Part shown: positions 1 through 8,872 of the stretch, piece after piece
Position numbering within the stretch: the stretch's first letter is position 1
Layout: the number at the start of each line of letters is the position of its first letter
Notes under the pieces: generated by a model
Told to the model about the DNA's origin: nothing
The model's database searches: none
The model's input: only the letters and a program-made list of their open reading frames with translations
Translations under genes and position numbers: made by a program
From: Leptolinea sp964446955
GTDB taxonomy: Bacteria > Chloroflexota > Anaerolineae > Anaerolineales > Anaerolineaceae
NCBI GenBank assembly: GCA_964446955.1
Contig: CAYUQJ010000002.1
Coordinates: forward strand, 124,001-188,000
Length of the DNA: 64,000 bases
Direction: 5' to 3'

Positions 1-1368
1 CTGACTTCCGCTTCCCGAAAGCCCTTGCTCCGTCCCGTAATACAGGCAGGGAATTCCCAGAAGCGTGAACAAACATCCTACGCCAACGGCCATCTGATCA
101 TCAAATTTATGAGGGTTTTCAGGATCAGCAAAGAAGAATCGATGGTACTGGTCATGATTATCAAGAAATGTTACGAAATAATTTCCGGCCTCTCCCTGTG
201 TACTGATAATCCCTCGCTGCGCTTTGTGCCGGTAGGCATACATCTCCACCAGTTTTGTCGGGGGCAACTGTCCTTTAACAACATCAGGTAACCGGAAAAA
301 CAACGGGAAATCCAATACAGCGTCAACCCCCACCAGATCGGATGGACTTGCAGCATTCCTGCCTATATACCGGGATATGACATCCTCGTTGTCGTAAACT
401 TCACCAAATGTAAAAAAGTTCTTCTTCCCGATGGAAAGAGCATATTCGCGGATATCATTTCCAAATTCCAGAGCAAAATCAGGTTCAACATATTTCAATG
501 TGTCAATCCGGAATCCATCCGGATCAAACCGTGCCATGATGTATTGATATACCTTGATCAGGATTTCGCGAACCGGGTAGTTATCACCAAACACCGGATC
601 TATCTCGAAAAAGTCGGTCGCGAGTTCCTTTAAAGAAGAAAAGTCGCCATCCGATTCATCACCCTCACCGCGTCGGCGGAAAAAATCATTCCGTCGAAGT
701 TCAACCGGCAGGATCGCCGCTTCAGGCGGTGCATCCAGAGGGGGTTCAGGCCAATCATTCCGTGGGGCGCCATTCGCGTCCCGCCAGGCAACCCGGTACG
801 GCTCCCTCACCCAGGGCGCAGTTGATCCAAAACCGGCATATTCAAAAACATCCCCCGTGTGATTAAGAACGATATCGAAGATCACATAAAGCCCCCTTGC
901 GTGGGCTTCATCCACCAATCGCTCTAATTCGGTCTCAGCAAACCGGTGATCTTTGCGGGCGCGTAAAGGATTTGAAGAAAAACGCGGGTCGATGGTCAAA
1001 AAGTTCTGAATACCATAACCGTGATATGTGTACGGGTTGTATAAACAATTTTTCAAAACCGGTGAAAGCCAAATAGCTCGAAAACCCAGATCCTTGATGT
1101 AATCCAGCCGTTGCCGTATTCCCTCGAAAGTTCCTCCTTGAAAATTGGTAAATGAAGCATTCCAGGGACTACCCTGCGGCATCGAGATCGGATTATTGAA
1201 CCGGTCGATCATTACGAAATAAATAGGCAGATCGCGCCAGTCATCCGGTGAAGGAAAAGGTTTTCGCATGGTAACCGTGCGTCCATCAACCTCAACAGAA
1301 ACCTGATGTGGTTTTTTGGCCTGGTCCATACATGCTTGAATCATCGGATCTTTTATACTGGTTATCAT
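1..1368 (-). CDS. GH13 alpha-amylase family glycosyl hydrolase (3' end cut by window edge)
   Basis: I translated 456 codons without a stop; the gene continues past position 1. The protein is a GH13 (alpha/beta)8-barrel enzyme acting on alpha-glucans. The conserved regions appear in order: DIVLNH (165-170), GFRIDTLKY with the nucleophile D289, FTFGEVYD with the acid/base E323, and FLDNHD with the third acid D406. There is no signal peptide, so it is probably cytoplasmic and may serve glycogen or maltodextrin turnover. The ATG at 1368 has a GGAGG Shine-Dalgarno sequence nine bases upstream. It lies directly behind a T-box leader, which is odd for a sugar enzyme. Family assignment is secure; exact substrate and linkage specificity cannot be told. 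Confidence 0.93.
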   Translation of the reverse strand, partial: MITSIKDPMIQACMDQAKKPHQVSVEVDGRTVTMRKPFPSPDDWRDLPIYFVMIDRFNNPISMPQGSPWNASFTNFQGGTFEGIRQRLDYIKDLGFRAIWLSPVLKNCLYNPYTYHGYGIQNFLTIDPRFSSNPLRARKDHRFAETELERLVDEAHARGLYVIFDIVLNHTGDVFEYAGFGSTAPWVREPYRVAWRDANGAPRNDWPEPPLDAPPEAAILPVELRRNDFFRRRGEGDESDGDFSSLKELATDFFEIDPVFGDNYPVREILIKVYQYIMARFDPDGFRIDTLKYVEPDFALEFGNDIREYALSIGKKNFFTFGEVYDNEDVISRYIGRNAASPSDLVGVDAVLDFPLFFRLPDVVKGQLPPTKLVEMYAYRHKAQRGIISTQGEAGNYFVTFLDNHDQYHRFFFADPENPHKFDDQMAVGVGCLFTLLGIPCLYYGTEQGLSGSGSQ

Positions 1369-1404
1369 TGGCGTTTCCTCCCAGGCTCTACACTCGACAA
1401 AGCC

Positions 1405-1716
1405 GGTAAAAACAGTAAACCCTTCCGTTCCCACCCGCTTAGTCTGCGGTAAAAGGAGGACGAAAGGGATGAACTTCCGCGGTACCACCTCGCTTCGCCA
1501 AATAAGATACAATCCGGCGCACTTACCCGGCCTGACCTCCGGGTTGGATAATAACGGATCCGCCGTGCCGTTCTAATCACCATTATGTCTGGTTTTCTTC
1601 GGCAATCAAACCGGTCGACATTCACCTGGAGTGCAGTGGGGGCTTACAGCCTGCGGCCCTCCTTCTCTATCTGCCTTTATCCAACTTACTCTTACCGGCG
1701 AGTTATTCAATTTGTT
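1405..1716 (-). promoter_or_regulatory. T-box riboswitch leader upstream of the alpha-amylase
   Basis: Read on the minus strand, the leader has a Stem I base pairing CCGGU with ACCGG, an AGUA S-turn, a 3' specifier loop containing GAAUGUCG (1616-1623), the T-box AGGTGGTACCGCGG (1477-1490), and a terminator whose arms are 1458-1468 and 1420-1431, followed by a T-rich tract. The specifier codon is either GUC (Val; followed by a purine and ending in C, as is usual) or UGU (Cys; directly after GAA, as in the Trp T-box at 14.4 kb). T-boxes bind uncharged tRNA and let transcription continue under amino-acid starvation. The only gene immediately downstream is the amylase. Confidence 0.88.
1420..1468 (-). 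terminator. T-box attenuator terminator hairpin (amylase leader)
   Basis: Eleven paired positions between 1458-1468 and 1420-1431 with one bulge, an inner CCGC/GCGG hairpin, and a following TTTACTGTTTTT. It competes with the antiterminator formed around the T-box sequence. Confidence 0.7.
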
Positions 1717-1722
1717 GGGCTG

Positions 1723-1751
1723 ATTATACAAAGAAGGGCGTTCCTCGTCAA
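1723..1751 (-). promoter_or_regulatory. Sigma-70 type promoter of the T-box/amylase transcript
   Basis: TTGACG (1746-1751), a 17-base spacer and TATAAT (1723-1728) on the minus strand. It starts just after the stop codon of the histidine kinase gene, so the amylase is transcribed independently of that operon. Transcription should begin near 1716, just before Stem I. Confidence 0.8.
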
Positions 1752-1756
1752 ATTCA

Positions 1757-4700
1757 TTACCGATTTTTCTTTTCGTCCAGGAATTTTTGATACTCCGGCT
1801 TTATGAGTTCAAATTCCACCTGCAGAATTTTTACTTGATCACCACTGTTCTCGGGAAATGAATCCGCGCTCTCAAACTCCAGATTCTTTGCCAGTTCAGA
1901 AAGCCGCATGGCGCCCAGACTGGCGCTGCTTGATTTTAATGTGTGGGCTGACCGGTGAAATGTAGCAAGATCATTCCCCTCTAGAGATTTGTTTAAATCA
2001 TCAATTAACTTTTGGGTATTCGGCAGAAATGTCCCGATTAGTTCCGCCAGGAACGCGTTCGTGTCATCACCCATAACCCGGTAATATGAATCCAGGGTTT
2101 CCCACAGAATGTGATCATCTGGTGTTGTGGATTCTGCTTCTTTATTATCTCGAGAATCGTTAGATAAGGTCGTAGTTCCCTGTATGGCTCGGATCAACTC
2201 TTTCATTTGAACCGGCTTACTCAAGTAATCATCCATGCCATCTGCCAGAAAACGTTCGCGATCTCCCTGAAGCGCATGGGCTGTCATCGCGATAATCCGG
2301 GGCAGTCTGTCCTTCGGAATTCGCTTATGTATCAGACGGGATGCTTCAACACCATCCATCTCGGGCATCTGAACATCCATTAATATCAGGTCATATGTCT
2401 GTCGCTCAACTGCCTGAAGAACTTCAATGCCGTTTGCTGCCAGGTCAGCCCGATAGCCAATCCGTTCCAACATACGTATTGCCACTTTTTGATTTACAAC
2501 ATTATCGTCTGCCAGCAAAATTCGTAGCGGATGGGCAATTCCCATGTTTTGGTCAATTTCACTTGAAAGTTGCTGGCTATCTCTAACCACAATAGGGCGG
2601 TTAGCAAAAAGACTCAATAATGTTTCCAGAAGAAGTGACGGTCTGACCGGTTTTGAAAGCCGTGCGGAAAACAACCGGGAACCTTCCCCTTTCTCCGGTT
2701 GACCTATGGATGAGAGAAGTACGATGGGCATTTTCCTGTAGGTTTGCATTTCTTTGATGGATTTCGCGAGCATCTTTCCATCCATTTCAGGCATTTGCAT
2801 ATCCACAATAGCCGCATCAATATTGGGTATGCGTCGCAGAATTTCCAACGCTTGAAAACCCGAACTGGCAGGGATACAGTTCATCTTCCATGATTCCAAT
2901 TGTTTTTCGAGGATCAGCCTGTTTCGGTTGTTATCATCCACCACCAGTACGTTCTTTCCCTGGGAGAGAGAAAGACAATCAGGCACAACCTTTTTGTGAA
3001 TGGCTTCCGTGATTTCCGCCTGAACGGTAAAGAAAAAAGTGGAACCCTTCCCCGGCTCACTCTCGTACCACATGGTTCCGCCCATGCTCTCCGCCAGACG
3101 CTTGCTGATAGACAAACCCAGACCTGTGCCTCCGAATTTTCGGGTAGTTGATGTATCCGCCTGGCTGAACGATTGGAATATCCGGCTTCGCGACTCTTCC
3201 GATATTCCTATTCCGGTATCCGCCACCGAAAATCGCAGTTCATACATTGTTTCATCCAGTTGTGATGCGTCTACCGAAAGGAATATCTCGCCCTTCTCAG
3301 TAAACTTCACAGCGTTTCCCAACAAATTGACCAGTATTTGCCGTAAACGGGTCGGATCACCAATCACAGCGGCCGGGGCATTCTGGTTGATCAGGTAAAG
3401 CATTTCAAGCCCCTTGTCACTTGCCCTTGGTGCGAGCAGTTGCAGGGCTGATTCAACACAATCGGCAAGGTCAAATGGAGTTGATTCGATATCCAGTTTT
3501 CCGGCTTCGATCTTTGAAAAATCCAGGATGTCGTTGATGATCGTAAGTAGATCTTCCCCACTGGTACGGATCGTTTCGACAAAATCATACTGGGTGGAAT
3601 CCAAACGGGTGTCCATTAACAGATTGGTCATACCGATCACCGCGTTCAACGGCGTCCGTATCTCATGACTCATGTTTGCGAGAAAATCGGCTTTGGCACG
3701 CGCGGATGCTTCTGCCGTCCGCTTTGCCTCTATCAACGCAGTGATGTCATGGTATATGGCAAAATCCCCCAGCTGTTTTCCATTAATAATGATGGGTACG
3801 GCGCTGATTTCCACATCAAGCAGCTGGCCGTCTTTACGTTTACGCCGGGAGATTATTCGGATCCTGTCGCCATTTGTCACCTGTTGGGTTAACTGCAGAC
3901 CCTGGTCGAGACTCTCGGGTGTATTGATCAGATCATCAAGCTTCGTTGTCTTGAGGTCTTCGTCTGTATAACCAAATAAATCAACAAATGCCGGATTGAC
4001 TTTCCGGGTATTTTTTTCGGTGTCCCAGATCGTAATGGCATCGGGACTGCTTTCGACTAGCAACTCAAAATACCGCCTTTCTCTAGTTGCTTCATCCAAT
4101 GCTTTTTCGCGTTCTTCATCCTTGTTTTTAAGTTTACGTATAGTGTCATCAAAGATACGGGCAAGAAAACCCAATTCCCCACCGGTATTTAACAAACCTG
4201 TCTGCGCGTTGAGATCTCCGCCTGCCAGTTTTTTTGATGTTTCGACCAACCGGTCCACAACACTCAATATGCGTGAACCGGCAAAACTGGTGGTAAATGC
4301 GATGGCAATAATTACCACCAGCAGGTTGATAATAATATTCTGGAATAACAGATTGCGAACCGATTCAAGCGCTTTTTCTTTTGGAATCCCGATATTTACA
4401 TAGGCACCGCCATACATCGGGTCAAGCCTGGTATAACCATAAAACCGCTCCACTCCATCTAATCCGGTGGACGTGAAGGATCCTTTCAAAACACCTTCGG
4501 AAATCTCGTGGGAAAACTCCTCTGGCGCTTTTGCATTTAAGTATTCATCACTAAACGGATCCCGATACCGGTAAAGACCATCAGGACTTATGATGGAGAC
4601 AGTAGAGTTTTTCGGAAGGTCGATCCGGTCCCGAACCGTATCAATCCAGCTTTGATCCATTAACGCAACGATAATGCCATCCGTCAAGCCAATATCATCG

Positions 4701-5191
4701 AAATGCGCAGTCGCGACCGTGGAATATACCCCGGCATCATTCCACACGTCGTTAACCGGGGTTATAGATAGCTCCTGTCCATACAAAATCCGCTGGAACC
4801 AGTCTGATGCATCAAGTTTACCCGGTACGATTACAGGTTTGCTGGAACATAAAAGCTCCCCATCCGTCCCGATCACGACGAAATTGTCAATAGTCGGCTC
4901 CCGGCGGGGCACAATTTCTGCGTAAGATTGACAGTAGTCCGGGTCGACTACCAGATCTGTATCGCTGGCAGCTGTATATAAAAGATGACGCGCGTTCTGG
5001 AGAATAACCTCAAAATCCCGCGCGGCAATATAGGCCTGTTCCTGGGCCGTGACTTCCGCATTCCTGCTTTCCATTTGGGTCATGTGCCGTATGTTGTAAA
5101 TGGAAAGGATAAAAAAAGGCAAAATCGCGCCCATGATTATGAGCACGAATTGTGTCTTTAAACCAGAAATCACATTTTTTATAATTTGCAT
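1757..5191 (-). CDS. Hybrid sensor histidine kinase: dCache-HAMP-PAS-HisKA-HATPase-REC-REC-HPt
   Basis: A 1144-residue membrane kinase. A transmembrane helix near residues 14-33 and a second near 283-305 flank an extracellular Cache-type sensor. HAMP, a PAS domain, and a HisKA domain with the phospho-accepting His in MSHEIRTPLN follow, then an HATPase domain with a DTGIGI box and a GGTGLGLSI box. Two receiver domains each carry an Asp in a DMQMPEMDG or DVQMPEMDG motif, and a C-terminal HPt domain has its His in HTLKSSS. This is a complete internal phosphorelay of the BarA/ArcB type, although its ligand is unknown. It lies 11 bases after the PleD-like gene, which may receive its signal. Phosphotransfer between the two proteins is inference. 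Confidence 0.92.
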   Translation of the reverse strand: MQIIKNVISGLKTQFVLIIMGAILPFFILSIYNIRHMTQMESRNAEVTAQEQAYIAARDFEVILQNARHLLYTAASDTDLVVDPDYCQSYAEIVPRREPTIDNFVVIGTDGELLCSSKPVIVPGKLDASDWFQRILYGQELSITPVNDVWNDAGVYSTVATAHFDDIGLTDGIIVALMDQSWIDTVRDRIDLPKNSTVSIISPDGLYRYRDPFSDEYLNAKAPEEFSHEISEGVLKGSFTSTGLDGVERFYGYTRLDPMYGGAYVNIGIPKEKALESVRNLLFQNIIINLLVVIIAIAFTTSFAGSRILSVVDRLVETSKKLAGGDLNAQTGLLNTGGELGFLARIFDDTIRKLKNKDEEREKALDEATRERRYFELLVESSPDAITIWDTEKNTRKVNPAFVDLFGYTDEDLKTTKLDDLINTPESLDQGLQLTQQVTNGDRIRIISRRKRKDGQLLDVEISAVPIIINGKQLGDFAIYHDITALIEAKRTAEASARAKADFLANMSHEIRTPLNAVIGMTNLLMDTRLDSTQYDFVETIRTSGEDLLTIINDILDFSKIEAGKLDIESTPFDLADCVESALQLLAPRASDKGLEMLYLINQNAPAAVIGDPTRLRQILVNLLGNAVKFTEKGEIFLSVDASQLDETMYELRFSVADTGIGISEESRSRIFQSFSQADTSTTRKFGGTGLGLSISKRLAESMGGTMWYESEPGKGSTFFFTVQAEITEAIHKKVVPDCLSLSQGKNVLVVDDNNRNRLILEKQLESWKMNCIPASSGFQALEILRRIPNIDAAIVDMQMPEMDGKMLAKSIKEMQTYRKMPIVLLSSIGQPEKGEGSRLFSARLSKPVRPSLLLETLLSLFANRPIVVRDSQQLSSEIDQNMGIAHPLRILLADDNVVNQKVAIRMLERIGYRADLAANGIEVLQAVERQTYDLILMDVQMPEMDGVEASRLIHKRIPKDRLPRIIAMTAHALQGDRERFLADGMDDYLSKPVQMKELIRAIQGTTTLSNDSRDNKEAESTTPDDHILWETLDSYYRVMGDDTNAFLAELIGTFLPNTQKLIDDLNKSLEGNDLATFHRSAHTLKSSSASLGAMRLSELAKNLEFESADSFPENSGDQVKILQVEFELIKPEYQKFLDEKKNR

Positions 5192-5202
5192 TCCCCGCCC
5201 GG

Positions 5203-6120
5203 TTAAGTTTGTTGCAAGTCCTTAATAAATATGCAATCTTTCCCACTGTTTTTCGCTGAATACAAAGCTTCATCAGCCGCCTGGATAAGTCCATCGATCC
5301 CATCAGGTACTTTCATTGTTGAAATCACGCCAATACTGATGTGAAGATGTAGGGGATCCTTATCTGGTACCGTCAATGCCAGTTTGTGAATGCGGGAATG
5401 AATTCGGTTGCTTACCGCTTCTGCCTGTTCCATATTCGTGTTCGGCAGAACAACAAGGAATTCATCACCACCCCAGCGGGCTGCCCAGTCATACGGCCGC
5501 ACGCTTTGCGAAATCTGCTCTGCAACAAGGCACAGAGCCTGATCACCGACCATATGTCCATAGGAGTCATTTAATGCTTTGAAATGATCAAGGTCGAGCA
5601 TCATAATACTTAATGATCCACCTTCCCGATAAAACCGGTCTATCTCACCCTGCAAATGCGAGTAGATCGCTCGTCGGCTGAGCAGCCCCGTCAGGTAATC
5701 GAACATGGCCATTCGTTCCATCTGCTCTTTTGCCCTGTTCAGATCATCTTCCAATTCCAGGATACGCAAGCCGATATTCACCCGCGCTCTCAACTCGGAT
5801 ATATCAAAAGGTTTTGTCAGATAATCGTCTGCTCCGGCGCTCAACCCGGTCACAACATCCGTTTTGTCTTCCTTGCCGGTCAGAATGATGGCATAGGTGT
5901 ACCCGTGAAAATGCGCCGATCGCACATTTCGGATCAGGTCCAATCCATCCATATTGGGCATCAGCCAATCTGTAATGATGAACCGCGGCGGGTTCGCGAG
6001 AAAGTAGTCCCACGCGGACGCTCCATCCTGGAATTCAATCACGTCCAACCCCAAACGGGAAAGACTTGACCGGAGAATTTGACGGGCTATTGGATCATCA
6101 TCGATGATAGCGATCTGCAT
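5203..6120 (-). CDS. PleD-like response regulator diguanylate cyclase (REC-GGDEF)
   Basis: A 305-residue protein predicted to make cyclic-di-GMP when phosphorylated. The receiver domain (about 1-120) has the acidic pocket D7-D9, phospho-acceptor D51 and K103. The GGDEF domain (about 135-300) has an intact GGDEF at 217-221 and an inhibitory I-site RPYD at 208-211, five residues upstream. The frame is open to 6324, but the leading 68 residues resemble nothing; the ATG at 6120 has an AAGGAG ribosome site and begins the receiver exactly. It is the first gene of an operon with the hybrid kinase. Product inhibition through the I-site is expected from family knowledge. Confidence 0.93.
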   Translation of the reverse strand: MQIAIIDDDPIARQILRSSLSRLGLDVIEFQDGASAWDYFLANPPRFIITDWLMPNMDGLDLIRNVRSAHFHGYTYAIILTGKEDKTDVVTGLSAGADDYLTKPFDISELRARVNIGLRILELEDDLNRAKEQMERMAMFDYLTGLLSRRAIYSHLQGEIDRFYREGGSLSIMMLDLDHFKALNDSYGHMVGDQALCLVAEQISQSVRPYDWAARWGGDEFLVVLPNTNMEQAEAVSNRIHSRIHKLALTVPDKDPLHLHISIGVISTMKVPDGIDGLIQAADEALYSAKNSGKDCIFIKDLQQT

Positions 6121-6447
6121 GAGAACTCCTTGAATCGACCTATTCAGGTATATTAGTATGCCCCCTATATTTTTAGTAGAAAAAGTCAAAAATACCAGTA
6201 AATAATAAGTAAATAACCGGTAAAAAGTAAAAAAAAGAAAATTTTCGCACAGGAAATGTGGTTGTTTGGTTATGAAACGTGTTCGCAAAGCCAGATCACA
6301 GTAACCCGGGATGCAGCAAGACACGTCTCTCCATTTTAAACCGATACCTTTTAGGGTTATGGTAAGATTAATTTAAGTTAAATTTATTGTATTTGTCCTA
6401 TATTTTGATATTCTAAAAAATATCGGGTTTCTGGCGGAGTATACAGC

Positions 6448-7356
6448 TTGAAACGTTATGTTTTTCTTATCTTGATGATTATTCTCTTGTTTGCAATCCC
6501 CGGCACGGTGCGGGGTCAAAACGAGATGGAGTTTTCAAGAGTTGTCATCAACATCTGGCCGGAATACGACCGTCCTGGTGTTCTGGTTTTCTACCAGATC
6601 ACATTATCATCACAATCGGGATTGCCCGCGACATTGACCATTCGTATACCACGGGCTGTGGAAAGACCATTTAACGTGGCCATGAAAGATATTGACGGCC
6701 GCCTTGACAACCTTCGATACACCAGCACGATCGACGGTGATTGGGTCAAAGTGACCTTTACCACACCGGTGCCCGAAGTTCAGTTCGAATATTACGACCC
6801 GGCCATACAGGTGAATGGCAATTCCCATCAATTCCGCTATTACTGGCCGGGGGATTACTCCATTAAATCCCTGATCCTGAATATTCAACAACCCCTCGAA
6901 TCCCGGGAGTTCGCGATTGAACCTGCCATGGGAACAGGCAAGGTCAACCAGGATGGTTTAACCTATTTTGAATCCGTGGTGGGAGAGGTCCGATCAGGCG
7001 TAGATTTTTACGTAACCCTGAGTTATGAAAAAGCCGGAGGAGCCCTTAGCGCACCGTCACAATCAGTCTCATCCGTTGAACCCATTTCGACCAGTACAGC
7101 CGGTTGGCAGACGTTGTATGAAGTCCTTCCATATTTCCTGAGCGGTCTCGGCCTCTTTTTGATCCTTGCCGGCGGTTATTGGTACTGGCGATCGGGCAAA
7201 ACAATCGCCATCGCATTCAGGAAACGCTATTCGATGATTCGGCCCAGAGAAACAGAGACAGAATCATCCGAAATCTTTTGTCATAGTTGCGGACGGAAGG
7301 CTGTTAATGGTGATGTTTATTGCCGCTCGTGTGGAGCCAAGTTGCGTTCGGAGTAA
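6448..7356 (+). CDS. Secreted/membrane-anchored protein with C-terminal zinc ribbon
   Basis: A 302-residue protein of unknown function. It has an N-terminal signal peptide (about 1-23, MKRYVF then a hydrophobic run), a beta-rich extracytoplasmic domain, one transmembrane helix near 226-246, and a cytoplasmic tail ending in a zinc ribbon with paired CHSC and CRSC motifs. The start used is TTG at 6448, preceded by a GGCGGAG element; the next in-frame ATG would remove half the signal sequence. It converges on another zinc-ribbon gene. The topology puts the ribbon inside the cell and the beta domain outside. Confidence 0.75.
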   Translation: MKRYVFLILMIILLFAIPGTVRGQNEMEFSRVVINIWPEYDRPGVLVFYQITLSSQSGLPATLTIRIPRAVERPFNVAMKDIDGRLDNLRYTSTIDGDWVKVTFTTPVPEVQFEYYDPAIQVNGNSHQFRYYWPGDYSIKSLILNIQQPLESREFAIEPAMGTGKVNQDGLTYFESVVGEVRSGVDFYVTLSYEKAGGALSAPSQSVSSVEPISTSTAGWQTLYEVLPYFLSGLGLFLILAGGYWYWRSGKTIAIAFRKRYSMIRPRETETESSEIFCHSCGRKAVNGDVYCRSCGAKLRSE

Positions 7357-7408
7357 TGATCTTTTCAGGTTGACAGCAAACCCGGAAGCGCACAACCCAT
7401 TTCAATTT

Positions 7409-8656
7409 TTACAAAATATTGGTTCCCCAAACGCCGGTGAAGGTATGTCCATTCTGTCCATTAACCACCGCCATTTTATCTGTTATTGGGTCAATGAACA
7501 TCCAAAAGGGCACCAGTGTCAACCAGATCTGGGAAATGTGCAGGTTCGATGAGCTGATCAGAAAATCGCCGATCCGACGACCAATCTTTGTCGCGATTGA
7601 TCTTGAAGCATTTTTTATTGTGTATTCGCGGGCTTTTAGAGCCGCGTCAGCCAGGGGAATCTGATAACCAACAGCGAGACAATCCGCCAGAAATTGCGCG
7701 GCAAATGGCTGTTCACGGGAATAATCAAAATCTTGAACGATCTCCGTGAAGTTTTCCAGGTTACCGGTAACTGCCAGTACTGCCACAATTGATTGATCAA
7801 CAGGAAATTCCTCAGATACCTGATCAAGGTTTGAGAAAGCGGGTACCGGGATCTGCCAACCGATACTTCCCCTCATTTCAAACCGCCAGACCGGGTAGAA
7901 TGCCGGACGGACATTCTGAACATCATCCTTTTCGAGCTCGCCGGATAAGGCACCCCGCGCGGCTTCAAATGCCTGCGGGAATCCGACTTCAACCGGAACA
8001 ATGTGGGTTGGGGGGATCAATTTACGGGTTTTATTGAAATTCACAACACTGGCGGACAGGCAGAACGGACAGGTTGCCGAGATCATGCGCTCAGATAAGA
8101 GAAATTCGGCTCCGCACCCGCCGCAGGTGAGCATCTGCTGGTCCCGAGCTTGATCATTTCCAAGGGATGTTGCCAATGCCGCGAGAAAATCCTTGCTGTC
8201 TGATAAATCTCTGGACAAGGGACCCGTTTGGCGTCCCAATTCCTCCTGTGAACGACAGTATTCACATTCCAGCGCCCCGCCATCTGATGAATACTTCAAT
8301 CGTCCACCGCACTTCGGGCAGGTGTATTGGTCTGCCTTTGTCGTTGAAATCCCAGCAGGAGATTGTTTATAAGGGTCGGAATCAATCATATCCCCCAGAC
8401 CAAGTTTGCCTTCGACGTCCAATAAACGACGACGGGCCCGTGGGTCAGAGGGATCTTCCGCCAGGATCAATTTCAACATCTCCCGTTCCTGATCCGGATC
8501 AGTGATCAGGGTACTTAACCAGTACAGGGCTTCGATTCTGTGTTCCCTGGGGGGATTAAGCCGCAAGACCCGTTCGAGGAAAAAACGCGCTTCGCTTATT
8601 GATCTAGCCTTGGCAGCTGTGGTGCCTCGTAATAATAAATCTCTTATGTCTTCCAT
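7409..8656 (-). CDS. Protein with TPR-like N-terminus and two zinc ribbons
   Basis: A 415-residue soluble protein of unknown function. Residues 1-75 look like TPR-type helices (SEARFFLERVLRLNP). A first zinc ribbon has CPKC and CEYC (about 113-136), and a second has CGGC and CPFC (about 180-200). A beta-rich C-terminal half follows. The architecture recalls Chloroflexota proteins annotated only as zinc ribbon domain-containing. No catalytic motif is visible. Confidence 0.7.
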   Translation of the reverse strand: MEDIRDLLLRGTTAAKARSISEARFFLERVLRLNPPREHRIEALYWLSTLITDPDQEREMLKLILAEDPSDPRARRRLLDVEGKLGLGDMIDSDPYKQSPAGISTTKADQYTCPKCGGRLKYSSDGGALECEYCRSQEELGRQTGPLSRDLSDSKDFLAALATSLGNDQARDQQMLTCGGCGAEFLLSERMISATCPFCLSASVVNFNKTRKLIPPTHIVPVEVGFPQAFEAARGALSGELEKDDVQNVRPAFYPVWRFEMRGSIGWQIPVPAFSNLDQVSEEFPVDQSIVAVLAVTGNLENFTEIVQDFDYSREQPFAAQFLADCLAVGYQIPLADAALKAREYTIKNASRSIATKIGRRIGDFLISSSNLHISQIWLTLVPFWMFIDPITDKMAVVNGQNGHTFTGVWGTNIL

Positions 8657-8740
8657 TTATTACAACAATCTGTCAACAATATTGGTCGGTACAGTATAGC
8701 AAGAAAAACCTATTGAAGGGATTGAGAATCTTATGGATAT

Positions 8741-8757
8741 ATGTCATGTTTTGACAT
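8741..8757. promoter_or_regulatory. Inverted repeat ATGTCA-N5-TGACAT
   Basis: A perfect 6-base inverted repeat between the divergent genes starting at 8656 and 8873. A further TTTTGACAT copy occurs 28 bases downstream (8776-8784). The layout would suit an operator for a dimeric regulator, but no regulator is identified. Confidence 0.35.
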
Positions 8758-8872
8758 GATAGTCCGTACAATATCTTTTGACATCCGGCAGGACGCAATT
8801 CCTTTAACCCAACAATACCGAAAAAACGGATGGTCAGCAGTAAACGCCATAGTACAGGAAGGATAGGGAAAA

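Noticed and set aside
5203..6324. Longer PleD-like protein starting at 6324
   Set aside because: The extra 68 residues are unlike any receiver extension, and the ATG at 6120 has a clear ribosome site and starts the receiver exactly.
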